Source: Candidatus Saccharimonadota bacterium
GTDB taxonomy: Bacteria > Patescibacteriota > Saccharimonadia > Saccharimonadales > Saccharimonadaceae
Assembly: GCA_017433855.1 (NCBI GenBank)
Contig: JAFRGM010000004.1
Span: 103,187 to 167,186, forward strand
Direction of reading: 5' to 3'
DNA length: 64,000 nucleotides
The notes under the pieces are model-generated. The model was not told the origin of the DNA, ran no database searches, and saw only the letters and a list, made by a program, of their open reading frames with translations. Below, one piece after another: positions 28,299 to 37,576 of the stretch (its first letter is position 1; every line of letters begins with the position of its first letter). The translations under genes and the position numbers were made by a program.

Positions 28299-29354
28299 CT
28301 ATTTGCTCTGCCAAAGCCCAGTATGCTTGGACCCATCGTAAATCATTGTTGGGATACCCTTAATTTTAAGAGTCTGTTCAATTAGTTCCTTATTTTCCGT
28401 CATTTTAGTGGTAGTTTCTGGGTAGTAAGCTATTTCGTGAATGGTTTTGAGCCCATCTTCGGCGATGCCAGCTTCCTTAAGCCACCATTCTAGGAGATAG
28501 ATGGTTTCAGTATTCGTAAAATCTTCACTATTTAATACTGTCTGGTAAATCACGCCGTCTTCATTTTTATCTGTAAAGATATGGTCTAAAATCTTAATGG
28601 CCAGCCCAGCCTCAATTTGCTCGGCGGCAAACATATAACGCACTACTGTCTCGGAGTTCTTAAACTTATAATTGCCGTCCGCATCCTGTATGGCGAAAGG
28701 TACCAAATGCACATCATATTCATCGAAAAACCCTGCAGCTTTTTGATTGCGATAAGAAGCCATACAAACAGAACAACCCGGATCAAAAATATCAATCGCA
28801 ATGGGCTTATCCGCATTCGTAGAAGTGTTCACTGAAACATAATTAAAATCATATTCATTTGCATTGTAAGTTTTGAACTTTTCCGGGATAGCTTCAAATA
28901 TCTCACCCCATTCTGTAAACCATCTGCCAGTGGCCTCAAAGACATTTTTTGGCTCCGACTCGTCTATCGAACAAACTTCTGCACTAAGCGTACAAGCCGA
29001 CGGCTTCGTCACATTGCAGCTACCTAGTGCCCAGAGTGCAAGTAAGGACTTAATAGCAGTCAAAACCGCCCAAACCGCCACAACCACAATCAGCACCGAA
29101 ATAATCTCAATCAAAACCGACAACGGCTTCACCCACTTTGGATGTTTGACGATAACTCGCGACAAAATTGTATTTTTAACGTCATCCTTAAAGCCAGTTT
29201 CACATTTTTGTAGTCGCACTTTTTTCCATAAACACCCCCAAGCCTTCTTAAACAGTTTTAGATAATTCTTACCTACCGTCGGCTTAAAAATTGATATTAC
29301 GGCCACAAAACCCCCAATCAATGCCAAAATAATAAAAGCAGCTATACACACCAT
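28299..29354 (-). CDS. Membrane-anchored thioredoxin-fold protein
   Basis: 351 residues: a first membrane helix (1-23), basic cytosolic stretch, a second hydrophobic region (78-110), then an extracytosolic domain with CSVC at 194-197, in FDPGCSVCMASY, and a cis-Pro-like GIPTMIYDG near the C-terminus. This is a thiol-disulfide oxidoreductase layout (DsbA/thioredoxin-like). Additional Cys residues (113, 121, 128) may form structural disulfides. It is likely to act in oxidative folding of secreted proteins. Monocistronic. Confidence 0.72.
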   Translation of the reverse strand: MVCIAAFIILALIGGFVAVISIFKPTVGKNYLKLFKKAWGCLWKKVRLQKCETGFKDDVKNTILSRVIVKHPKWVKPLSVLIEIISVLIVVVAVWAVLTAIKSLLALWALGSCNVTKPSACTLSAEVCSIDESEPKNVFEATGRWFTEWGEIFEAIPEKFKTYNANEYDFNYVSVNTSTNADKPIAIDIFDPGCSVCMASYRNQKAAGFFDEYDVHLVPFAIQDADGNYKFKNSETVVRYMFAAEQIEAGLAIKILDHIFTDKNEDGVIYQTVLNSEDFTNTETIYLLEWWLKEAGIAEDGLKTIHEIAYYPETTTKMTENKELIEQTLKIKGIPTMIYDGSKHTGLWQSK

Positions 29355-29372
29355 AATAATTTTATTTTACCA

Positions 29373-30536
29373 TTAGTTCAATACTTTGGAAAGTACCTTT
29401 TTAGTCTTCTCAATATCGCTACCCTTGGTATGTAGCCCTAACGAAAAACGCATCAGCGGTGGCATCTTTAGTATATGATCCAAGTAATAATGTGCGCAAA
29501 AATATCCAGTGCGCCCCATGATATTCTCACGCGACAAGGCTTCGCCGAGCAAGTGCGAATCAATACCTTCAACATAAAACGACATTGTTGGGTTGGCTTC
29601 ATTATTCACTAAATGCACTTTGGGCGAATTTGCTAGAAACTCATACAAATCATCATAATAATTGTGAAAATCTTGCCAGGCTTTTTGGGGTACACCCATT
29701 AGCCAATCTAGTGCGGCATTAAGTCCCACGATTTCGCCCCAAGCCATCAAACCAGATTCAAATCTTGTATATTTATGATCTTTACGTTCCGAGGATAGCA
29801 GGAAGGAATCTTTATTTACGTCATCTACCATGCCGCCTCCAAGCCAATATGGCAACAGCATTTCATTTAGGCTATCATTCCACACAACCACTCCCAGCGA
29901 CGGAGCATACATTTTGTGTGCTGAAAAACAAATTGCATCAACCTCTATGCCACGTAACACTTCTGCCGAGTGTGCCATCGCTTGTGCCGCGTCAATGATT
30001 AGGATTCCACCCGCCTTATGAACTGCCTTATTTAAGGCACCCAGATTTTTAAGGGTTCGTCCGTCAAAATTCGATGCCGCATTTACCACTACGACCGCCT
30101 TCCTAAAATCGCATCCAGCAAGGTTTATACTACCGTCTGGCTCGCGTTCAATCACCTCGCGGGGCAAGCCAGTGCGCTCGCTCATTGCCATCGTAGCCAA
30201 AAACGGCGAATTATGTTCAATGTCACTAGTAATAATCTTCCCAAACTTGCTCGTGTCTATTTGCGACAAAATCAAATTGATACCATAAGTCGTATTAAGC
30301 GTAAACGATACATTGTACCTGCGCCCCTTTAGCTTCAAATATTTTAATACCTTATTCCGGCAATCCTCTACCAAGGCATCAGTTTCGCGCCCCCAACGAT
30401 ACTTTACACGCTCGCCGCAAGAATTGTGTTTTAGATAATAATCATTTATCGCATCAATAACTGGCCGCGGCCGCAAAGATTGGCAGGCAGCGTCAAAATA
30501 TACTTCGCCATCAATTAGATAATCAAAATCTTTCAT
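29373..30536 (-). CDS. sufS: Cysteine desulfurase-like class V aminotransferase
   Basis: 387-residue PLP enzyme: EHNSPF at the PLP-binding His, VVVNAASNFDG, IIDAAQAMAHS, the PLP Lys208 in FSAHKMY, and a C-terminal RTGYFCAHY with Cys at the catalytic desulfurase position. Most like SufS/CsdA, releasing sulfur from cysteine. An IscU-like scaffold gene is at 63350 but no other suf/isc genes are here, so sulfur transfer to IscU or to tRNA is possible. ATG 30536 lies 6 nt after TATAAT (leaderless). Confidence 0.82.
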   Translation of the reverse strand: MKDFDYLIDGEVYFDAACQSLRPRPVIDAINDYYLKHNSCGERVKYRWGRETDALVEDCRNKVLKYLKLKGRRYNVSFTLNTTYGINLILSQIDTSKFGKIITSDIEHNSPFLATMAMSERTGLPREVIEREPDGSINLAGCDFRKAVVVVNAASNFDGRTLKNLGALNKAVHKAGGILIIDAAQAMAHSAEVLRGIEVDAICFSAHKMYAPSLGVVVWNDSLNEMLLPYWLGGGMVDDVNKDSFLLSSERKDHKYTRFESGLMAWGEIVGLNAALDWLMGVPQKAWQDFHNYYDDLYEFLANSPKVHLVNNEANPTMSFYVEGIDSHLLGEALSRENIMGRTGYFCAHYYLDHILKMPPLMRFSLGLHTKGSDIEKTKKVLSKVLN

Positions 30537-30550
30537 ATTATCATTATACC

Positions 30551-30575
30551 AAAAAATCACCCTTGCGAGTGATTT
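30551..30575 (-). terminator. Terminator after rplL
   Basis: Minus-strand hairpin AAATCAC/GTGATTT with an 8-nt loop, continuing into TTTTTT; located between rplL and the sufS promoter. Confidence 0.75.
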
Positions 30576-30604
30576 CTGGTAACATTAGCCGACCAAGTAT
30601 TGAA

Positions 30605-30976
30605 TTAAGCTAATTCAACAGTAGCACCAGCTTCTTCGAGTGCTTTCTTCATCGCTTCAGCGTCAGCCTTTGCGACTTTCTCCTTTACGGTAGCAGGAGC
30701 GCCGTCTACGATAGCCTTAGCTTCGCCAAGACCAAGACCGGTAGCTTCCTTTACAGCCTTGATGACTGCAATCTTCTGTGCGCCAGCATCCTTGAGTACT
30801 ACGTCGTATTCAGACTTCTCGTCGGCGCCAGCAGCACCAGCATCACTAGCCACTGCAACAACAGCTGCAGCTGGCTCAATGCCGTATTCATCTTTCAAAA
30901 CAGTTTTGAGTTCATTGACCTCAAGCACAGTCATATTGACAAGCTCTTCAGCCAACTTTTTGATATCAGTTGCCAT
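30605..30976 (-). CDS. rplL: Large ribosomal subunit protein bL12 (L7/L12)
   Basis: 123 residues with the N-terminal dimerisation helix ([21 protein letters not shown]), Ala-rich hinge and the C-terminal factor-binding domain ([32 protein letters not shown]). It forms the ribosomal stalk recruiting GTPase factors. It follows rplJ and ends in a terminator; rpoB does not follow. Confidence 0.98.
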   Translation of the reverse strand: MATDIKKLAEELVNMTVLEVNELKTVLKDEYGIEPAAAVVAVASDAGAAGADEKSEYDVVLKDAGAQKIAVIKAVKEATGLGLGEAKAIVDGAPATVKEKVAKADAEAMKKALEEAGATVELA

Positions 30977-30999
30977 AAAATTCCTTTCTTAGAAATATC

Positions 31000-31557
31000 T
31001 TAAGCGGTTGCTTCTTTAGCTTCTTCGGTAGTAGCAGCTTCAGCGGCTTCAGCCGGTTTTGCTGCAACAGTCTCAGGCTTGTTCTCAAGACCAGAAACGA
31101 TGCCATTGATGCCAGACAACAACGTGTCCACCACCTGTGCGATAAGTTCGTTCTTGGTTGGGAGAGATCCAAGCGTTTTTACTTCCTCGGTTGAAAGGCT
31201 ATTGCCCTCTGCGTTGAAGCCACCAATTAGTTCCATTTTGTCGTGGGTCTTAGCAAATTTGGTTAAGACCTTAGCCGCGTCAAAATCTTCATCGGTGCCA
31301 AGCGCATAGAGTAATTGACCAGTCAAATTAGAAGTTTCCGTATCTTTATAAGCCGCGATTTCTTTCATCGCCACTTTTACAAGACGGTTCTTTACTACCT
31401 TAATCTTCACGTTAGACTCGCGAGCAAGTCTGCGCAATTCCTGTAGTTCTTTTACGGATAGCCCTTGATACTTTGCGTAGACTACCATTTTGGAGTCAGA
31501 TAGAAGTGTGGTTAAATCAGCAACCAACGTGTTCTTTTTATCTCTTGAAATTGCCAT
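31000..31557 (-). CDS. rplJ: Large ribosomal subunit protein uL10
   Basis: 185 residues. N-terminal rRNA-binding domain (KNTLVADLTTLLSDSKMVVYAKYQGLSVKELQELRR is the family start in substance) and a C-terminal helical spine for L12 dimers, with an Ala/Glu-rich tail. It is the first gene after an L10 leader, which supports feedback control by the L10-L12 complex. Confidence 0.97.
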   Translation of the reverse strand: MAISRDKKNTLVADLTTLLSDSKMVVYAKYQGLSVKELQELRRLARESNVKIKVVKNRLVKVAMKEIAAYKDTETSNLTGQLLYALGTDEDFDAAKVLTKFAKTHDKMELIGGFNAEGNSLSTEEVKTLGSLPTKNELIAQVVDTLLSGINGIVSGLENKPETVAAKPAEAAEAATTEEAKEATA

Positions 31558-31599
31558 AAAAAGTTCCTTTGGTTATTTATTATTAGGGTCGGCTAATTG

Positions 31600-31675
31600 T
31601 TAAATAGCGTCACCAAATATACAAGTAATTCCTCGGTGGCAAATTAAGCATACGCAGCCACTGTCTTTGGTAACT
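31600..31675 (-). promoter_or_regulatory. Ribosomal L10 leader
   Basis: The untranslated region between the promoter and rplJ carries ACCAAAGACAGTGGCTGCG, then CTTAATTTGCCACCGAGG and a distal pairing region ATATTTGGT. The ACCAAAGACAG...CTTAA..CCGAGG arrangement is that of L10 leaders, where L10(L12)4 binding represses the rplJL mRNA. Boundaries are approximate. Confidence 0.8.
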
Positions 31676-31681
31676 CCTTCC

Positions 31682-31710
31682 ATTATAGCACACTTTGCTT
31701 AAAAAATCAA
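31682..31710 (-). promoter_or_regulatory. Promoter of rplJ-rplL (conserved-spacer class)
   Basis: Minus strand: -35 TTGATT, 17-nt spacer starting TTTTAAG and ending AAAGTGTGC, -10 TATAAT. It reads into a leader of about 120 nt. Confidence 0.78.
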
Positions 31711-31755
31711 GAGTTTTACCATGTCACCCCAGTTAAAAACGGGTATTTTTTTACA

Positions 31756-32322
31756 TCATTCACGCCTAGTGGTGGCAAATTGCACCCCGGTACCGACTGC
31801 TGTTATGCCCACAAGTAAAGGCATATAGAGTGTAGTCGGATCCAGCCCATTGGCCCAGTGAAAAATGCAAATCACAAGAGCGTACGCACCGGCTGCCGCC
31901 GTAGCCAAGACAATCGCCGGCTTCATCAACATGGTCGAAACACCAGCCAGAACCACGCCCACTACACCACCGATTAACATTGTCTGCATTTCCGTGCCAA
32001 AATACTGCGCCGTAATAGCAAGTGTTATGCCAAACACAATACCACCCACACAAATTTTCTCGACGGTAAATCCCATCAGCCCAAGCAACAACCCACCGGC
32101 CAGCGGTAAGAGATTCTGCCAAAGTTCATTTTCTACAATCTGCGGCACCGCTTCGCCAAGTGTCGGCAAAAGATATTGCACTAGCCTAAAACCAAGCAAA
32201 AACAAAACAATAAAAAAGCCGATTTTCTTGATCTTATACCCGGCGAACAGAACTAAAGCACCAACAATTGCTAGTGCTACAACTTCCGCTTCGTTTAGTT
32301 CGCTAAAATATGCCAACTCCAT
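31756..32322 (-). CDS. Multi-pass membrane protein, uncharacterised
   Basis: 188 residues with about six to seven hydrophobic helices and few polar loops, a pattern like DUF4203-type small membrane proteins. No catalytic motif is evident. It has its own leaderless promoter (TATAAT 6 nt before the ATG) and ends in TGA before the rplJ promoter. It sits between rplA and rplJ, separating units that are joined in most bacteria. Function unknown. Confidence 0.75.
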   Translation of the reverse strand: MELAYFSELNEAEVVALAIVGALVLFAGYKIKKIGFFIVLFLLGFRLVQYLLPTLGEAVPQIVENELWQNLLPLAGGLLLGLMGFTVEKICVGGIVFGITLAITAQYFGTEMQTMLIGGVVGVVLAGVSTMLMKPAIVLATAAAGAYALVICIFHWANGLDPTTLYMPLLVGITAVGTGVQFATTRRE

Positions 32323-32387
32323 GAATCAATTATAGCACAAGAACAAAAAATATCTGGAGTGATATTTCCCCAGATATTTTTAGTCGA

Positions 32388-33284
32388 TTAGTTGTAAAGA
32401 TTTTCAACGTTAATCGAAGGGCCCATCGTGGTAGTAACAAACACGCTCTTTACATAAGAACCCTTGAGCGAGTTTGGCTTCTGTGCTCTAAGTGAGTCAA
32501 AGAATGCATTGGCATTTTCAAGTAACTTATCTGCGCCAAACGAAACTTTGCCAAGACCAATGTGCACAATGGCCTGCTTATCTACGCGGTATTCTACCTT
32601 ACCAGCTTTAGATTCTTTTACAGCTTTTGCTACATCCATAGTCACGGTGCCAGCCTTAGGATTTGGCATCAAGCCTTTCGGGCCAAGCAATCTAGCGAAC
32701 TTACCAAGTTTAGGCATGTATTGTGGGGTAGAAATCAATACGTCAAAGTCAATCGTGCCTTTTTCAAGTTGCTTCAAGAACTCTTCATCCTCGGCAATAT
32801 CAGCCCCAGCTTCTTTAGCTGCCTTGCAAACATCAAGTGGTGCAAATACAGCTACGCGCACAGTCTTACCATTGCCATTTGGCAAAACAATCGTGGTGCG
32901 AATGTTTTGGTCGGCCTGACGCGGATCTACGCCAAGTCTTACGTGCGCTTCAAGTGCGGCATCAAATTTTACTGGACTAGTCTTGATCGCTAGCTCAATA
33001 GCATCCTTTAAGCTGTAAGCCTTGTTCTTCTCAATAAGTTTTGCAACTTCTTGATACTTCTTGCCACGACGCTCAATGCGTGGGCGGGTTACTGGCTTTT
33101 CGCCTTTTGGCTTCTCAGCCGCATCCTCGGCCGCGCGCTCAAGTTTGCGAGCTTGGCGCTCTTCCTCAGCCTTGACTTCCTCAATGTGTTTTTTAGATTT
33201 TTTGCCAGACTTTGCAAAAGTCTCGTTCTCTGCAGTATCCACTACTTCTGTAGTTTCAACGATTTTAGCCTCTTCTTCGGCCAT
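32388..33284 (-). CDS. rplA: Large ribosomal subunit protein uL1 with N-terminal extension
   Basis: 298 residues; uL1 is usually about 230. The first 65-70 residues are a highly charged Glu/Lys/Ala-rich extension, then the standard protein begins (RGKKYQEVAKLIEKNKAYSLKDA). Conserved blocks GPKGLMPNPKAGTV and the LGVDPRQADQNIR region are intact. It forms the L1 stalk at the E-site. It is preceded by rplK with about 50 nt between. Confidence 0.95.
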   Translation of the reverse strand: MAEEEAKIVETTEVVDTAENETFAKSGKKSKKHIEEVKAEEERQARKLERAAEDAAEKPKGEKPVTRPRIERRGKKYQEVAKLIEKNKAYSLKDAIELAIKTSPVKFDAALEAHVRLGVDPRQADQNIRTTIVLPNGNGKTVRVAVFAPLDVCKAAKEAGADIAEDEEFLKQLEKGTIDFDVLISTPQYMPKLGKFARLLGPKGLMPNPKAGTVTMDVAKAVKESKAGKVEYRVDKQAIVHIGLGKVSFGADKLLENANAFFDSLRAQKPNSLKGSYVKSVFVTTTMGPSINVENLYN

Positions 33285-33333
33285 AATTATCCTTTCTGTG
33301 GTACAAACGGGCTAGACCCTCCCACATTAATTG

Positions 33334-33762
33334 TTATTCTTCTACTGTTACGCCCATCGAACGCGCAGTACCAGCTACTATCTTCACTGCTGCATCCAAA
33401 TCATTAGCGTTAAGTTGCTCCATTTTCTTCTGAGCGATTTCTTCAAGTTGTGCACGAGTAATCTTGCCAACTTTGTCTACATTTGGCTTACCAGAACCCT
33501 TCTCAATCTTGATTGCCTCACGAATCAAATCGTCTACTGGCTGACCGAGACAAGTCCAGTCAAATGTTCTATCTTCAAATACGCGGATGTGAACAATCAC
33601 GTTCTTCCCCATGTATTCCTTGGTCTTTTCGTTAAATGGGTTGATGAAATCCATCATATTAAGACCCCACTGACCAAGTGTTGAACCTACCGGAGGCCCA
33701 GCAGTAGCTTTTCCGCCAGGAATCCTGAGTTTCAAATTACCGATAACTTTCTTTTCTGCCAT
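33334..33762 (-). CDS. rplK: Large ribosomal subunit protein uL11
   Basis: 142 residues. N-terminal KLRIPGGKATAGPPVGSTLGQWG and the C-terminal rRNA-binding domain ending IVAGTARSMGVTVEE are typical. It binds the GTPase-associated centre of 23S rRNA. A -10 box (TATAAT at 33819-33814) lies next to the nusG stop codon and would start a separate rplK-rplA transcript with a leader of about 40-50 nt. Confidence 0.97.
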   Translation of the reverse strand: MAEKKVIGNLKLRIPGGKATAGPPVGSTLGQWGLNMMDFINPFNEKTKEYMGKNVIVHIRVFEDRTFDWTCLGQPVDDLIREAIKIEKGSGKPNVDKVGKITRAQLEEIAQKKMEQLNANDLDAAVKIVAGTARSMGVTVEE

Positions 33763-33819
33763 CGCAAATTCCTCGATTAATTATTATTTTAGAAGCATTA
33801 TGTAACATCTATAATTATA

Positions 33820-34365
33820 TCACAATTGCTTAACTTGTAAAGCATCAAGTTCTACTGGTGTTTCGCGTCCAAACATAGATACCATCACCTTGAGCTTGCC
33901 CTTAGCAGCGTCAATCTCGGATACGGTACCTTCAAAGCCCTTGAATGGTCCGTCCGTAATGGATACTACCTCGCCAATTTCGTACTTTACTGAGAACTTC
34001 GGGTCCTCCACGCCCATGCGCTTCTTAATCTTAGCAATTTCCTTCTCGGATACTGGGGTCGGCTGCGTACCATTGCCGATAAAACCAGTTACGCCTGGAG
34101 TATTACGAATGATATACCAAGTTTCATCCGACAATTTCATGTCAACCAGCACATAACCCTGTAAGATTTTGCGATCAACTACCTTACGCTTGCCGTTTCT
34201 AATTTCGATCTGTTTCTCTTTTGGCACAATTGCTTCAAAGATCTTATCTGCCATCTCTACCGTGTTGGTTCTCTGGTTGATGGAGTCGGCTACCTTGTCT
34301 TCGTAGCCACTATAAGTTGAAATCGCATACCACGACCTCGTTGCATCATCTCTGTTTACTGCCAT
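33820..34365 (-). CDS. nusG: Transcription termination/antitermination factor NusG
   Basis: 181 residues: NGN domain (SWYAISTYSGYEDKVADSI through FIGNGTQPTPVSEKE) and a C-terminal KOW domain (GEVVSITDGPFKGFEGTVSEID). It binds RNA polymerase and links it to Rho or the ribosome. It is cotranscribed with secE, 12 nt apart, and ends in TGA. Confidence 0.97.
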   Translation of the reverse strand: MAVNRDDATRSWYAISTYSGYEDKVADSINQRTNTVEMADKIFEAIVPKEKQIEIRNGKRKVVDRKILQGYVLVDMKLSDETWYIIRNTPGVTGFIGNGTQPTPVSEKEIAKIKKRMGVEDPKFSVKYEIGEVVSITDGPFKGFEGTVSEIDAAKGKLKVMVSMFGRETPVELDALQVKQL

Positions 34366-34377
34366 GTAATCCTTTCT

Positions 34378-34629
34378 TTAATTACCTAAAATCATGCCAA
34401 ATAGCCACCTAAATAGCAAATCTAGTAGCGTAATCAATACTACAAATAATGCTGTATATACTAAGACGGCAAGTAACATTTTCCATGTTGCTTTGCGGCT
34501 CGGCCAGCGAACTTGTCGTATTTCTCGCCAGGAGTCACGCAAATATCTAAAAAACGCCACAAACGGCCGGAAAAGTATAAAAACTTTTTTGCCGGACTTT
34601 TTGTCCTTTTGCTTCTTTTCTTTAGGCAT
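34378..34629 (-). CDS. secE: Preprotein translocase subunit SecE
   Basis: 83 residues with a basic N-terminus, the conserved amphipathic stretch SWREIRQVRWPSRKATWKM, and a single C-terminal membrane helix. It clamps the SecY channel. A TATACT-type promoter lies at 34676-34704 and an AAAGGAGC site precedes the ATG. Confidence 0.95.
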   Translation of the reverse strand: MPKEKKQKDKKSGKKVFILFRPFVAFFRYLRDSWREIRQVRWPSRKATWKMLLAVLVYTALFVVLITLLDLLFRWLFGMILGN

Positions 34630-34675
34630 TTCGCTCCTTTATTATCAAAAATAGTCTGATACCAGACTTGTCAAT

Positions 34676-34704
34676 AGTATAACCCATTTCAAGTCAAATT
34701 TCAA
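34676..34704 (-). promoter_or_regulatory. Promoter of secE-nusG
   Basis: Minus strand: -35 TTGAAA, 17-nt spacer, -10 TATACT. The leader contains an inverted repeat (AAGTCTGGTATCAGACT). Confidence 0.6.
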
Positions 34705-34713
34705 GAGATTTTA

Positions 34714-36369
34714 CTAATTTTGTGGCAAAATCAATTCGCAGTATTCACGGAACATACGCGTGCCAGAAATAGTTGGCAAAAACCCAGTGAGCTGTGACTG
34801 AATAATATCAGCAAGGTCGTAATCACTCTCCCACATACTAAGAGCGTGCTTCATCCAGGTATAAAGCGAATCTAGCTCTTCGTCAAAATTCTCACCAGTC
34901 ACAGGCATATAGTATTTTGATTCTACATCAGCCACACCGCCATCGGGCGTAGAAATCAAAAAGTTCATGTTCGCCACGTCTTTCATCCATGATGTGCCGC
35001 AAGCCTCTAGCCCCACCACCGGCAGATTTAGTGCAAAATTACTACCCACCGACAGCGCATAGGCCACTTCTTCGTCATAATCGGCAATATAGTGCACATG
35101 AGACTTAAGATAGTCATCGTTTTTTACCTTTTCCAGAATCTCTTGCAGTTTAGCACTCATCGCCGTGTCGCCATTATGCACTCTCCCAGACAAAATGTAG
35201 TGCGCATTATATGGCTCTAAAATCTCACGCAAACGTTTGATGTCTGTAAACGGCATTTCTGGTCGCTTATAGTCTACGAAACGACGCTTAAACACAAAAA
35301 TCATCTCATCATCGCCAAAATACGGCGACTCGCCATTTTGGTCTGGGCGCATAGCTAAAGTTTCATTTAAGATTCGGCGCCCCTCTGCCTTGAAATTACG
35401 AATTTCGTCGGCCGTGATTTGCTTTAACTTCTCGGCATAATCATCAGTAAGTCGTAATTTGTCGTCCATTAGACCGAGCCCACAGTAATATTCTATTAAA
35501 CTTGGTAATACCCATTTTTTCATATCTACTCCATTCGTTATGGGTTTAAAGTTTACCCTATCACCGGCAATGTCGTGATAGTTCGCAAGTCTCGCGTGTA
35601 ATTTTGACACGCCATTATGCTGTCCAGTTAGCTCAATAATTACGCTAGACAGCTTTAATTTACCATCTTCAAATTGGCTCTTTAGCCACCGCTTTACAGC
35701 CCTAGCCTTAAGGTTGGGAAAAACATATCGTTCAAATTGCTCAAAACTAAACTCCGCCTCTGCTGCCTGCACTAAAGTATGATTCGTGTACAGCGCGTGC
35801 ATCCGCACATATACGATTGCCTCGTACAAATTAACACCAGAGCTAACTAAATCATCTAGTCGTGCAAGTGCGGCAAAAAATGTCGGTACTTCATTAAGTT
35901 GCATCGCATTTGGCCGTATGCCGGTCAGTTTTAGTGCTTTGTACCCACCAAAACCTAAAGCTACTTCTTGGTATAGTCTATGGTCGGAACCAGACAGCCC
36001 TTGATACAGAACTCCAAAATTTGGCTCAGTCACCGCCAAAATAATGCTAGCGCCGAGCTTTTTACCGACAACATCCAGCTTGCATACCTCGCCATTGCAC
36101 TTAATATACACCGTATCTAACAATTTATAACCATAATCATGATAGTCTACGGGAGTAGTTTCGTCGACAAGTTTACCATTAACCATTTTTTGGTGACATA
36201 CCTTAGGATAAAATGGTGTAACAATTACAAACGGCACATCCAAACTCTCTGCAATTCGCCGCGTATCAGCCGCCAAAACGCCCAAACCGCCACCACCGCG
36301 GATACCGTTCTCTTGATCGTAATATTCCAACGACCAATAAGTGTACATTTTGGGCACCTCGTTCTTCAT
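34714..36369 (-). CDS. glgP: Alpha-glucan (glycogen) phosphorylase, short GT35 type
   Basis: 551 residues, short like other compact bacterial phosphorylases. Features: GGGLGVLAAD near the N-terminus, HTLVQAAEAEFSFEQF in the HTxxxA region, ITNGVDMKKWV, FKRRFVDYKRPEM, and the PLP-lysine block EACGTSWMK with Lys near residue 463. It releases glucose-1-phosphate from an alpha-glucan. TATAAT lies 7 nt before the ATG (leaderless). With the GH57, GT4 and GH97 enzymes it points to glycogen turnover. Confidence 0.85.
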   Translation of the reverse strand: MKNEVPKMYTYWSLEYYDQENGIRGGGGLGVLAADTRRIAESLDVPFVIVTPFYPKVCHQKMVNGKLVDETTPVDYHDYGYKLLDTVYIKCNGEVCKLDVVGKKLGASIILAVTEPNFGVLYQGLSGSDHRLYQEVALGFGGYKALKLTGIRPNAMQLNEVPTFFAALARLDDLVSSGVNLYEAIVYVRMHALYTNHTLVQAAEAEFSFEQFERYVFPNLKARAVKRWLKSQFEDGKLKLSSVIIELTGQHNGVSKLHARLANYHDIAGDRVNFKPITNGVDMKKWVLPSLIEYYCGLGLMDDKLRLTDDYAEKLKQITADEIRNFKAEGRRILNETLAMRPDQNGESPYFGDDEMIFVFKRRFVDYKRPEMPFTDIKRLREILEPYNAHYILSGRVHNGDTAMSAKLQEILEKVKNDDYLKSHVHYIADYDEEVAYALSVGSNFALNLPVVGLEACGTSWMKDVANMNFLISTPDGGVADVESKYYMPVTGENFDEELDSLYTWMKHALSMWESDYDLADIIQSQLTGFLPTISGTRMFREYCELILPQN

Positions 36370-36387
36370 GTTTATGATTATATCACA

Positions 36388-37341
36388 TTAAAACCAAAAA
36401 TTGTGCGGAAGATTGTCTGCAATTCTTTGATGAAAATCATAATCAAAGTCCGGCAGCTTGCTGACACCCTTTTTGTAGTATTTTTTACGCACCTCATCGG
36501 CCGTAAAAATCTGACCTGGAATTAGCTTGTATGGCTTAAAAAAGTTCAATTTCCTACCATAATTATCTGGCGGCACAATCGACATTGGCATAAAATCACA
36601 GTTTACATCTTTGTCTTTCAATAAGTCCAACGCCAGCACAGACATAGTAGGGATGATTGGTTCAGTTCTATCATAAACTTCTTTGCTTTTGAAGACCGTT
36701 GCCTGCCGCCCTGCGCTCGGCGCCACAAAAATCACCCCGCCGTCCTTCATAGTCTGGCGACAAAGCTCCATATACAAATCCTTAAAACCGTGCTTCAGTT
36801 TTGAACCAGCCTCAAACTCAGGCGTACCTTTGCGTAGCTCCAGTTTCAGCCAAGTAGAAGGCGTAATCATTGGTGTAATAATAATACCAAGACTTAGAAT
36901 TCGGTCATAATCCTTGGCAATGGATTCATACCATGGCAGATTAACTGGAAACAGCATCGGCTTATCGCCCATTACGTCCATCTTCATCATTAAAATTCGC
37001 GCAATTTCACCGAGCGACGGGTGGTTAAAACCCACCACCAAGCCCTTGTCGGAATCTTTTGGAAACCCCTCATATTCGCCAGGAGTTATAACGGATAACC
37101 TTTTTATAAGTTTGGCCCGAGCATTTTTAATATGTTCGGCTGAATTGTTTTTAGGTCCAGTCGTGCCAAGCACGTAGTCAATAGCCGCATTGCACGCCGC
37201 ACCCACCGGCAGCATTTCGCGCAGTAAATTGTCTTTATGAAAAGTTTTCAGTAGTGAATAATTTTCGTGATTTATTTTATCGACAATTTCCGCAGGCGTT
37301 AAAGTTTGCAATTGTGCTGGAGAAAATAATTTCTTGCTCAT
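36388..37341 (-). CDS. PlsC-like acyltransferase domain protein
   Basis: 317 residues. FNHPSLGEIARIL resembles the acyltransferase NHxxxxD box but with Glu in place of Asp, and VAPSAGRQ stands where PlsC has an xPEGxRS block. So an acyltransferase fold is likely but the activity is not certain. It may act on glycerol-3-phosphate or lysophosphatidate together with gpsA and cdsA products (inference). TATAAT lies 6 nt before the ATG: leaderless. Confidence 0.62.
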   Translation of the reverse strand: MSKKLFSPAQLQTLTPAEIVDKINHENYSLLKTFHKDNLLREMLPVGAACNAAIDYVLGTTGPKNNSAEHIKNARAKLIKRLSVITPGEYEGFPKDSDKGLVVGFNHPSLGEIARILMMKMDVMGDKPMLFPVNLPWYESIAKDYDRILSLGIIITPMITPSTWLKLELRKGTPEFEAGSKLKHGFKDLYMELCRQTMKDGGVIFVAPSAGRQATVFKSKEVYDRTEPIIPTMSVLALDLLKDKDVNCDFMPMSIVPPDNYGRKLNFFKPYKLIPGQIFTADEVRKKYYKKGVSKLPDFDYDFHQRIADNLPHNFWF

Positions 37342-37363
37342 AATTTCATTATAACATAAAAAT

Positions 37364-37391
37364 AACCCCCGGGTCGAAAAGCCCGAGGGTT
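37364..37391. terminator. Strong hairpin upstream of the acyltransferase-like gene
   Basis: Arms AACCCCCGGG and CCCGAGGGTT around TCGAAAAG, with a T-run (ATTTTT) on the minus-strand side. It ends some minus-strand transcript that comes from 37392-37550. Confidence 0.7.
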
Positions 37392-37398
37392 AAGAGGT

Positions 37399-37497
37399 TT
37401 AGAAAAGGTGATGCAGGAAGAACGTCAAGGACGTAGCCGTAGAAACCACTGCCATGATTTTGATGCAGAAATTGAAAACATAATCCCAATCGTCCAC
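37399..37497 (-). CDS. Possible 32-residue membrane peptide
   Basis: A GTG-start frame reading MDDWDYVFNFCIKIMAV and a further hydrophobic stretch up to TFFLHHLF, stopping 8 nt before a strong terminator. The ribosome-binding site is weak (ACAGG), and the promoter would lie inside the 5' part of tRNA-Gln on the other strand (TTGGCG, 17 nt, TATTAT). The alternative is a short non-coding RNA. I list it because the terminator needs a transcript. Confidence 0.25.
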   Translation of the reverse strand: MDDWDYVFNFCIKIMAVVSTATSLTFFLHHLF

Positions 37498-37576
37498 AGA
37501 CCTGTTAGCAAAATCAAGGCAAAAGCATTTCTCTATTGATTTTTTCCAAAAGTTTGATATAATAATAGTACACCGA

